5,287 nucleotides of DNA. It comes from Prolixibacteraceae bacterium UBA5740. GTDB lineage: Bacteria > Bacteroidota > Bacteroidia > Bacteroidales > Prolixibacteraceae. Numbering within the stretch: the stretch's first letter is position 1; each line of letters begins with the position of its first letter. The stretch is from positions 1-5,287 of the forward strand of contig DIFU01000021.1 of NCBI GenBank assembly GCA_002419285.1, given 5' to 3'. A program made the position numbers and the translations under genes. Shown piece after piece: positions 1 to 5,287 of this stretch. Below the pieces are notes generated by a model. The model ran no database searches and was not told where the DNA came from. It saw nothing but the letters and a program-made list of their open reading frames with translations.

Positions 1-67
1 TTCGAATTTTCCGGCTAATGAACGGCACAAGAAGGAAATATTTATAATTTCAATGCCTGAAAAATGA
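1..67 (+). other. upstream flank, possibly the 3' end of a preceding gene
   Basis: In the reading frame of the glucanotransferase this stretch is open from position 2 to a TGA at 65-67, which directly abuts the ATG at 68. It could therefore be the last 21 codons of an upstream gene (ending in residues SMPEK) with zero spacing to the next gene. The other two frames stop at 16-18 and 42-44, so a preceding gene could equally end there, or lie wholly outside the window. The flank is too short to identify any product. No good TAnnTTTG promoter motif is visible in it. Confidence 0.2.
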
Positions 68-2809
68 ATGAAAATGCAGGTACAATTTCAGATTGAGTAT
101 CGGACCTATTTCGGTCAGGAAGTAATGATTTCTGGCTCTCACATTGCGCTCGGTAAAGGGAATAGGGATAGTGCAGCAAAAATGCAGATAACCGATCCGG
201 GAACAGGAATATGGACTTTCACTTTTGACGTGGAACCTGGAGAAACATTTTCTTACCGCTATTTTATCAGAGAAGACCATAACACTAATATTATTGAAGA
301 ATGGGGACCTGACCGGATTTTCAGTGAGTCTTCCAGTAAATGCAAGACCAAGTTATGTATAGATTACTGGAGGAGCTTGTCAGATTCAGATTACGCCCTT
401 TTCTCATCTGCATTCTCGCGCGCAATATTCAAATTACATACGGCTAAGATTGTTAGAAAACCTGCAAAAGTTTCCAAAAACCTTCCTGTAACAATTCGTT
501 TTAAACCTTCCATAATCAGGTTGAAACCCGGCCACCGGATAGCAGTGTCAGGAAATGCCCGATCCATGGGAACTTGGTATGACGACCGTGCAATCGACCT
601 CGACAATCAGGAATTTCCATTTTGGAACGGAGAAGTGGCTGTCAGTCAATCGGATTTTCCTCTATACTATAAATATCTTGTGAAAGATGAAATGGGGAAT
701 ACCGAGTTTTGGGAAAAATCGGAAGAAAGGGTCTTATATCTACCCGAAGGAATAACGCCAGATGTTATCGAAATCAATAATGAGAAATTTGACTTTCCCC
801 GTTACCCATGGAAAGGTGCGGGTGTCGCAATTCCTGTATTTGCACTTCGCAGGGAGAAAGGATCAGGCGTTGGCGAATTCAGTGATATCAGGCTATTGGT
901 GGATTGGGCAGTGATGACTGGTCTAAAAATGATACAGATACTTCCGGTAAATGATACTGTTGCCACCCACACCTGGCATGACTCATATCCTTATGCCGCA
1001 ATATCAGTTTATGCCCTTCATCCGATTTATATTAATCTTGCACTTATTGGTAATCTGAATTCAGATATTACATCAAAGGTAATCGAAGCCCAAGGTTCCT
1101 ATCTGGACTCACTAAACAAAATTGACTACGAGGCCGTAATGGCTTATAAATCAAGATTTTTTAAATTAATTTACGATCTACAGAAACAATATCTTTGGGA
1201 GGATCCCGAATTTGTGTCTTTTTTTGAGACAAACCGGTTCTGGCTTGAACCATATGCTGCATTCAGTTATTTAAGAGACCTTTTTAATACCGCTGATTTT
1301 AAAAGATGGGGAGAATTCAGTCACCCCAACGATGAAATGATCCGGATTATTACCAAAAAGGACACGAGGCACTTTGATGATATCGCTGTTCATTATTTTA
1401 TTCAGTACCACGCACACAAGCAGCTTCTAGAAGCCTCTAACTATGCACGTTCAAAGGGAATTGTACTGAAAGGAGACATTCCGATAGGCATATACCGAAA
1501 CAGTGTGGATGCCTGGACCAATCCAGAATTGTTTAATATGGATTGCCAGGCTGGAGCGCCTCCGGATGACTTCTCTGCCAATGGACAGAATTGGCGGTTC
1601 CCTACCTATAATTGGGAAAGAATGGCCCAAGACAATTATGATTGGTGGCAACAACGTCTTAAACAAATGGCCTCCTATTTTGATGCATTCCGTATCGATC
1701 ATATCCTTGGCTTTTTCAGAATATGGGAAATACCCGAATCACAGGTTGAAGGCTTAATGGGCTATTTCAATCCAAGTATACCATATAGCTCCTCCGAACT
1801 TCACGAACGTGGTCTATATTTCGATGAAGAAAGGATGTGTGAGCCGTATATCAGGGAACATTTCCTGAAGGAAAGTTTTGAAAACCTGACAGAACAGGTG
1901 AAACAACAATTTTTGGATGAGTATTCGCCTGGAAAATATAAACTAAAACCGGAATATGACACACAGCGCAAGATCGAGGAATACCTAACTCCCGGACCTG
2001 ACACATCAGCTGAAGAAAGCAGCAGGATGCTTTTTCTCAAACGTGGTCTGTTCTCTTTGGTGTCAGAAATCATCTTTATAAGGTCACCTTATGGCCCAGG
2101 CTACTTCCCAAGGAATGGAGTTCATGCCACCCGATCTTATCAGGAACTTGAACCACGGTTCCGTTCAATAATTCATGAAATTTACATTGATTACTTCTAT
2201 AGAAGAAACGAACATTTCTGGAGCGAAAAAGCTATGACTAAGCTTCCTGTCATAAAAAATGCTACAGATATGCTTCTATGTGGTGAAGACCTGGGCATGG
2301 TTCCTGCTTGTGTTCCTCAAATCATGAATAAATTGGGGATACTGAGTCTCGAGATTCAACGAATGCCGAAAAATCCGGAATTTGAATTTGGAAATACGGA
2401 AACCTATCCTTATCTGTCGGTTGCGACTCCTTCATCGCATGACACATCTACAATACGTGGTTGGTGGGAAGAAAACAGGGATTTATCACAGAAGTTTTAC
2501 AACCAGATACTTGGCAACATCGGAAACGCACCCTTTAATTGTGAACCCTATATTCTAGAACAAATTATCAATCAACATCTTTTTTCACCTTCAATGTGGG
2601 CTGTATTTCCAATCCAGGATTTATTTGGTTTGACTGATCAATTGAGGATTTTAGATCCCCACTCAGAACGCATAAATTTGCCTTCAAATCCGAAACATTA
2701 CTGGCGTTACAGAATGCATGTAACTATTGAATCACTGTTAAACCAAAAGGAGTGGAACCAAAAAATCAGAGAAATGGTTGAAACCTCTGGTAGGTTGGAT
2801 GTTTACTGA
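68..2809 (+). CDS. malQ: DPE2-type 4-alpha-glucanotransferase (GH77) with tandem CBM20 domains
   Basis: Predicted cytoplasmic amylomaltase/disproportionating enzyme. The family cleaves an alpha-1,4-glucan or maltose and transfers the glycosyl part to another glucan or to glucose. No signal peptide is visible. Two CBM20-like starch-binding domains lie at about residues 1-100 and 141-226, and the GH77 barrel starts near W248. Visible motifs are DSYPY (305-309), GDIPIGI (from 469), GAPPDDFSANGQNW, and FDAFRIDH with nucleophile D544. GEDLG follows with acid/base E740, then SSHDTS with transition-state aspartate D792. Nucleophile and acid/base are 196 residues apart, against roughly 47 in single-domain MalQ. 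This insert of about 150 residues, the double CBM20 and the IGIYRNSVDAW variant are hallmarks of plant DPE2 and its bacterial relatives, which use maltose as glucosyl donor. The length (913 aa) fits that subclass. The start at 68 directly follows an in-frame TGA; ATG at 74 is an alternative. No Shine-Dalgarno sequence is present, as is usual in Bacteroidota. Maltose preference is inferred. Confidence 0.95.
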   Translation: MKMQVQFQIEYRTYFGQEVMISGSHIALGKGNRDSAAKMQITDPGTGIWTFTFDVEPGETFSYRYFIREDHNTNIIEEWGPDRIFSESSSKCKTKLCIDYWRSLSDSDYALFSSAFSRAIFKLHTAKIVRKPAKVSKNLPVTIRFKPSIIRLKPGHRIAVSGNARSMGTWYDDRAIDLDNQEFPFWNGEVAVSQSDFPLYYKYLVKDEMGNTEFWEKSEERVLYLPEGITPDVIEINNEKFDFPRYPWKGAGVAIPVFALRREKGSGVGEFSDIRLLVDWAVMTGLKMIQILPVNDTVATHTWHDSYPYAAISVYALHPIYINLALIGNLNSDITSKVIEAQGSYLDSLNKIDYEAVMAYKSRFFKLIYDLQKQYLWEDPEFVSFFETNRFWLEPYAAFSYLRDLFNTADFKRWGEFSHPNDEMIRIITKKDTRHFDDIAVHYFIQYHAHKQLLEASNYARSKGIVLKGDIPIGIYRNSVDAWTNPELFNMDCQAGAPPDDFSANGQNWRFPTYNWERMAQDNYDWWQQRLKQMASYFDAFRIDHILGFFRIWEIPESQVEGLMGYFNPSIPYSSSELHERGLYFDEERMCEPYIREHFLKESFENLTEQVKQQFLDEYSPGKYKLKPEYDTQRKIEEYLTPGPDTSAEESSRMLFLKRGLFSLVSEIIFIRSPYGPGYFPRNGVHATRSYQELEPRFRSIIHEIYIDYFYRRNEHFWSEKAMTKLPVIKNATDMLLCGEDLGMVPACVPQIMNKLGILSLEIQRMPKNPEFEFGNTETYPYLSVATPSSHDTSTIRGWWEENRDLSQKFYNQILGNIGNAPFNCEPYILEQIINQHLFSPSMWAVFPIQDLFGLTDQLRILDPHSERINLPSNPKHYWRYRMHVTIESLLNQKEWNQKIREMVETSGRLDVY

Positions 2810-2888
2810 CATTGACAAAATCAAAACTGATTTAAGAAAACAGATAACATCATTCATAAATGAACCAGCTCAGGCTATATCAAATTAA
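2799..2888 (+). CDS. possible 29-codon ORF overlapping the end of the glucanotransferase gene
   Basis: An ATG at 2799 lies inside the last codons of the glucanotransferase gene, in the +1 frame. It opens a 29-codon frame that ends at TAA 2886-2888, with an 11-bp overlap. The product would be short and hydrophilic (it begins MFTDIDKIKTDLRKQ), compatible with a single amphipathic helix. I recognise no family. The overlap would allow translational coupling. It could equally be a chance frame, or a decayed or frameshifted extension of the upstream protein. There is no ribosome binding site to help decide. Confidence 0.2.
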   Translation: MFTDIDKIKTDLRKQITSFINEPAQAISN

Positions 2889-2932
2889 CAATTCGACAAG
2901 ATAATATTTATTCCTGATCAACCCATCCAAGT

Positions 2933-2963
2933 CCCATTTTGGGAATTGTTTTGCCAAAATGGG
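2933..2963. repeat. 10-bp perfect inverted repeat downstream of malQ
   Basis: The arms CCCATTTTGG (2933-2942) and CCAAAATGGG (2954-2963) are perfect reverse complements separated by 11 nt. In RNA they would form a 10-bp hairpin about 125 nt after the malQ stop. No T-run follows on either strand, so this is not a typical intrinsic terminator. It could be a 3'-end-stabilising hairpin, a weak terminator, or a protein-binding palindrome. Confidence 0.5.
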
Positions 2964-3013
2964 CATATTCTGTCGTTAGCAAAAACCGTAAATATTTAGA
3001 TTTCAACACATAT

Positions 3014-3021
3014 TACTTTTG
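3014..3021 (+). promoter_or_regulatory. putative Bacteroidota -7 promoter element
   Basis: TACTTTTG matches the Bacteroidota primary-sigma -7 consensus TAnnTTTG exactly. A transcript would start at about 3027-3031. No clear TTG-type -33 box sits at the expected 19-21 bp upstream; the nearest resemblance, TTTAG at 2995-2999, is too close. The element precedes a structured segment and an intrinsic terminator, which supports real transcription here. An 8-bp match in AT-rich DNA can also arise by chance. Confidence 0.4.
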
Positions 3022-3027
3022 GGATTA

Positions 3028-3165
3028 ATTTTTGTTTTATATTTAATGTCTTCAACGAAGTAAATGAAGATTTACAAGAAGACACCTCCTTTTGTTAGGG
3101 TTAAATGCAAAGTAAATTGGGACTATGGAAGATGGAATCTGGGATTAGGTTCCATCTTTTTTTTT
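3028..3165 (+). ncRNA. candidate small RNA or attenuated 5' leader of the esterase gene
   Basis: The segment from the predicted start site after TACTTTTG to the end of the terminator T-run would give an RNA of about 138 nt. It contains an outer stem TGTCTTC (3047-3053) with GAAGACA (3078-3084). Nested inside is a 6-bp hairpin, GTAAAT (3060-3065) with ATTTAC (3070-3075), loop GAAG. A single-stranded stretch CACCTCCTTT (3083-3092) follows, then the terminator hairpin. The 5' arm at 3048-3053 could alternatively pair with GAAGAT at 3128-3133, the base of the terminator stem, so an antiterminator fold is conceivable. I recognise no known RNA family. It may be an independent sRNA or a leader controlling the esterase. 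The 5' end is inferred from the promoter motif alone. Confidence 0.35.
3129..3165 (+). terminator. intrinsic (Rho-independent) terminator upstream of the esterase
   Basis: The stem is GATGGAATC (3131-3139) with GGTTCCATC (3148-3156): nine pairs, one of them G-U, with an 8-nt loop. Two A-T pairs extend its base (3129-3130 with 3157-3158). It is followed by an uninterrupted run of nine T residues (3157-3165), the classical form. It ends 33 bp before the esterase start at 3199. It may end a small RNA, act as an attenuator in the esterase leader, or stop read-through from the glucanotransferase gene about 320 bp upstream. Confidence 0.85.
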
Positions 3166-3198
3166 ACTTTAGTTGCCAAATTACCAATCTTTATCTTT

Positions 3199-4164
3199 AT
3201 GCGAGTTAATCTAAAAGGAATCTGTGCAGTAACTATCGCCTGCTTGAGTTTTTCATCATATGCTCAAGAGAGATATCTTGAAGTTATTACTGATTCTGTA
3301 GAAGTGCAAACATTCACCTATGTTACCAAAAATGGGGAAAACCTAAATATTGATGTATATCTGCCATGGCTGGACGATGAATCAGAGCGACCTTTAATTT
3401 TATTTGTTCACGGGGGAGGATTTAGTGGTGGTCGCAGGGATGATCCAGGCAGTGTTCAGTTTTGCCGAAATCTGGCATCACACGGTTATGTTTCAGCTTC
3501 ATTGAGTTACCGACTGACCAGAAAAGACCAATCTGGCCTTTTTGGATGTGATTGTCCTGCCATCGAAAAATTGAATACCTTCCAGGCAGCAGTAGAGGAT
3601 GTTCAGGATGCTACTTTTTTCCTGATTGAAAACAGGGAAAGCCTTGGTATTAATCCACAAAAGATTATTCTTGCAGGAAGCAGTGCGGGTGCAGAAGCAA
3701 TCCTGAATGCAGGTTTTTCTCCACCCAATTGCTTTGGCCTTGATTCGGGTCCGGTATCATACGCAGGCATGATTTCCATGGCAGGAGCCATTCCTGATTT
3801 AGAAAAGGTATATGAGGAATCAGCTATTCCTACCCTGTTTTTTCATGGTACTTGTGATAATCTGGTACCCTATGCAACTGCCTCACACCACTATTGCGAC
3901 TCAACCCAACCAGGTCATCTTATCTTATATGGTTCGTATCCTATCAGTCGAAAACTCGAACAATTAGGGGTACCCTACTGGCTGCACTCTACCTGTGGCG
4001 GACGCCACGAACTCGCCGGAACGCCCATGACAAAGTATTTCGACGTAATCCTGGAATTTGCTTATCGTTTTGTGCTGAATAGTGAACAAACAAAAATCCA
4101 TACCATTGTATCAGGCAATGCGGATATTTGTGACTACGAGTCATTTGACTTCTGTAACCAGTAA
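3199..4164 (+). CDS. secreted alpha/beta-hydrolase fold esterase
   Basis: Predicted serine hydrolase of the carboxylesterase/lipase type, 321 residues from ATG 3199. Residues 1-22 form a signal peptide (basic start, hydrophobic core, SSYA before QERY), so it should reach the periplasm or beyond. Visible motifs are oxyanion-hole HGGGF (71-75), nucleophile elbow GSSAG (160-164, S162), HGTCDN with acid D220, and GGRHE with H270. The catalytic set is thus complete and in normal order. Family knowledge supports ester hydrolysis; the substrate (acylated sugar, feruloyl or other ester) cannot be read from sequence. The frame is open upstream to ATG 3064, giving 366 aa. Those 45 extra residues span an intrinsic terminator and put a signal peptide internally, so 3199 is preferred. 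The mature protein has nine cysteines, including GCDCP and two in the C-terminal tail, so disulfides are possible. No secretion-sorting domain is obvious at the C terminus. Confidence 0.85.
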   Translation: MRVNLKGICAVTIACLSFSSYAQERYLEVITDSVEVQTFTYVTKNGENLNIDVYLPWLDDESERPLILFVHGGGFSGGRRDDPGSVQFCRNLASHGYVSASLSYRLTRKDQSGLFGCDCPAIEKLNTFQAAVEDVQDATFFLIENRESLGINPQKIILAGSSAGAEAILNAGFSPPNCFGLDSGPVSYAGMISMAGAIPDLEKVYEESAIPTLFFHGTCDNLVPYATASHHYCDSTQPGHLILYGSYPISRKLEQLGVPYWLHSTCGGRHELAGTPMTKYFDVILEFAYRFVLNSEQTKIHTIVSGNADICDYESFDFCNQ

Positions 4165-4293
4165 TATTGGAATATCTTAGTGAACTTATCACAACTGCTT
4201 TTCAAAGCATAGTATTTATTGGTTGAATGATCGGTTTATTTCTAATTTAAATAATATCCATTTATCCCTGATTTCATCTTAAAATAACAAACA

Positions 4294-5127
4294 ATGAAAA
4301 AACTGATTTTGATTATTTTTGCCTTTGCCTTTACCCAAGCCACAGCACAACAAATGAACATCGTCTCCTATAACATTCGTTATAACACTCCCAATGATGG
4401 AGTTAATGCCTGGCCTAACAGGATTGAGATGGTAACCGGTTTGCTTAAATTCCACGACGCCGACATTTTTGGATTACAGGAAGCACTTGCCGGGCAAATT
4501 GAAGATATTGCCTCCCGAATGCCTTCCTATAAATGGTTTGGAACTGGCAGGGATGACGGCAAAAATGGTGGTGAATTCTCTCCGGTTTTTTATAATGCAG
4601 ATAAATTTGATCTGATCAGCCATGGACAGTTCTGGCTTTCCGAAACCCCGGACAAGCCATCCAAAGGTTGGGATGCCGCGCTAAACAGAATTTGTACCTG
4701 GGGAAAATTCAGTTCCAAATCAGATGGAAAAACATTTTATGTCTTCAACACTCATTTTGATCATATTGGTGATACCGCCAGGGCAAATTCAGCCATCCTG
4801 ATCCAGGAAAAAATCAAGGAAGTACTAGGAAGGAATGAACTTCCCGTAATACTGACCGGTGACTTTAACCTTACACCAGAAACCGTCCCGGTACAACTAA
4901 TGAAGAGGGAAATGCTTGATTCTTACGAAGTAACGCAAAATCCAGCTTATGGTCCTGTGGGCACTTTCAATGCCTTTAAAAGGGACCATCCACTGAACAA
5001 CCGAATTGACTATATTTTTGTCAATGAAATGGTTAATGTTCATAAATATGCTGCACTTACTGATTCATGGGACAATCGGTATCCTTCAGATCATCTGCCA
5101 GTACTGGTAAAGATCTCCTTTAAATAA
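4294..5127 (+). CDS. secreted endonuclease/exonuclease/phosphatase (EEP) superfamily protein
   Basis: Predicted metal-dependent phosphoesterase, 277 residues, of the DNase I/sphingomyelinase/inositol-phosphatase fold. Residues 1-19 (MKKLILIIFAFAFTQATAQ) are a clear signal peptide. The fold's active-site motifs occur in order: SYNIRYN with N27, FGLQEA with metal-binding E63, NTHFDH with H154, TGDFN with D190 and N192, RIDYIF with D239, and SDHLP with D266 and H267. All key residues are present, so the enzyme should be active. Members cleave nucleic acids, phospholipid headgroups or sugar and inositol phosphates; export argues against a housekeeping DNA-repair role, but the substrate is unknown. 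The start has an A-rich upstream tract (AAAATAACAAACA) and no Shine-Dalgarno sequence, normal for Bacteroidota. The gene lies 129 bp after the esterase, possibly in one transcript, and is followed by a strong hairpin. Confidence 0.92.
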   Translation: MKKLILIIFAFAFTQATAQQMNIVSYNIRYNTPNDGVNAWPNRIEMVTGLLKFHDADIFGLQEALAGQIEDIASRMPSYKWFGTGRDDGKNGGEFSPVFYNADKFDLISHGQFWLSETPDKPSKGWDAALNRICTWGKFSSKSDGKTFYVFNTHFDHIGDTARANSAILIQEKIKEVLGRNELPVILTGDFNLTPETVPVQLMKREMLDSYEVTQNPAYGPVGTFNAFKRDHPLNNRIDYIFVNEMVNVHKYAALTDSWDNRYPSDHLPVLVKISFK

Positions 5128-5205
5128 GATTTGCTTGCATTTCTTCAGGCATCTTTTCCTCTGAATAAAAGAACTACTATATTCATCTAACTGAAAATCA
5201 ATTTA

Positions 5206-5241
5206 AAGGAGGCTGTTTCATAACGTTGAAGCAGCCTCTTT
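5206..5241 (+). terminator. strong hairpin terminator after the EEP gene
   Basis: The arms GAGGCTGTTTCA (5209-5220) and TGAAGCAGCCTC (5227-5238) pair over 12 bp with one G-U, around the loop TAACGT. The base extends three more pairs (5206-5208 with 5239-5241, one G-U). The 3' side continues T-rich (TTTCCTTT), though not as a clean T-run. It lies about 80 nt after the EEP stop codon. The hairpin reads nearly the same on the other strand, where TTTAAATTGATTTT follows, so it could also stop a convergent transcript entering from beyond the window. Confidence 0.75.
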
Positions 5242-5287
5242 CCTTTGGATTACTGAAACGACACACAAAGAAATGGTTAGATCTTGA
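5242..5287. other. right flank, nothing assignable
   Basis: No feature can be assigned in these 46 bp. On the minus strand one frame reads two codons and then TAA near the window edge, so a convergent gene could end here. That would fit the bidirectional look of the adjacent hairpin, but the sequence is too short to say. Confidence 0.3.

Larger units (their letters stand above)
2810..3198 (+). other. 389-bp intergenic region with RNA-like elements
   Basis: No convincing long coding region lies between the glucanotransferase stop and the signal-peptide start of the esterase. In order it holds the tail of a doubtful 29-codon ORF, a 10-bp inverted repeat, an AT-rich stretch with a TAnnTTTG match, a nested hairpin, and an intrinsic terminator ending 33 bp before the esterase start. 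The frame that is open from 3064 into the esterase crosses the terminator T-run as Phe codons, and I treat it as untranslated. Confidence 0.6.

Noticed and set aside
1451..2073. Open frames of 83-90 codons on both strands inside the glucanotransferase gene
   Set aside because: They overlap the strongly conserved GH77 catalytic region in other frames and resemble no protein family; they are shadows.
2886..2980. Minus-strand frame of about 28 codons starting with MPILAKQFPK
   Set aside because: It runs through the inverted repeat, has no promoter or recognisable family, and is of a length expected by chance in AT-rich intergenic DNA.
3165..3172. TACTTTAG right after the terminator as a separate esterase promoter
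   Set aside because: It has one mismatch to TAnnTTTG and overlaps the T-run, with no -33 element at proper spacing. It is possible but not supportable as a feature.
3199..3240. Lipoprotein signal (TIAC) in the esterase leader
   Set aside because: The residue at -3 is Thr, which does not fit a lipobox, and the sequence continues with a normal type I cleavage region ending SSYAQ.
4194..4213. Small hairpin ACTGCTT...AAGCATAGT after the esterase gene as a terminator
   Set aside because: The stem is only four to five pairs plus a bulged extension, with no T-run, so it is too weak to support a terminator call.
4219..4250. Promoter for the EEP gene (TTG near 4223 and TAATTTAA at 4243-4250)
   Set aside because: The -7 element has two mismatches to TAnnTTTG and the spacing to the nearer TTG is short, so it is not distinguishable from AT-rich background.
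4780..5127. A defence or mobile-element role for the EEP gene
   Set aside because: There are no transposase, integrase, repeats or defence partners in the window, and the signal peptide points to an exported hydrolase.

Overview
The window looks like a chromosomal segment of a Bacteroidota bacterium, probably a Bacteroidales/Marinilabiliales-like lineage; the order is a guess. It is AT-rich. Start codons are preceded by A-rich stretches and not by Shine-Dalgarno sequences. There is one exact match to the Bacteroidota -7 promoter motif TAnnTTTG. Two genes begin with short signal peptides ending in 'AQ', which is common in this phylum. All three main genes lie on the + strand.

Layout: 1-67 is upstream flank, possibly holding the tail of a preceding gene. 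68-2809 encodes a 913-residue DPE2-type 4-alpha-glucanotransferase (GH77), with two N-terminal CBM20-like starch-binding domains and a catalytic domain split by a large insert. A 29-codon ORF of doubtful status overlaps its end (2799-2888). 2810-3198 is a 389-bp intergenic region. It holds a 10-bp inverted repeat (2933-2963), a promoter-like TACTTTTG (3014-3021), a compact predicted RNA hairpin (3047-3084) and a strong intrinsic terminator with nine T residues (3129-3165). 3199-4164 encodes a secreted alpha/beta-hydrolase esterase. The reading frame is open upstream to 3064, but that extension runs through the terminator and is probably not translated. 4294-5127 encodes a secreted endonuclease/exonuclease/phosphatase (EEP) superfamily protein. 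A strong hairpin at 5206-5241 closes the unit.

How the genes relate: the glucanotransferase is predicted to be cytoplasmic and to act in maltose, maltodextrin or glycogen metabolism. The two downstream proteins are predicted to be exported hydrolases whose substrates cannot be read from sequence. The terminator at 3129-3165 separates the glucanotransferase from the exported pair. The pair is separated by 129 bp with no convincing terminator between them, so co-transcription is possible but unproven.

The least ordinary part of the window is 3014-3198. There a promoter-like motif, a structured segment and an intrinsic terminator together look like either a free-standing small RNA of about 140 nt or an attenuated leader of the esterase gene. 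I see no mobile element, CRISPR array, tRNA, rRNA or clear defence system.
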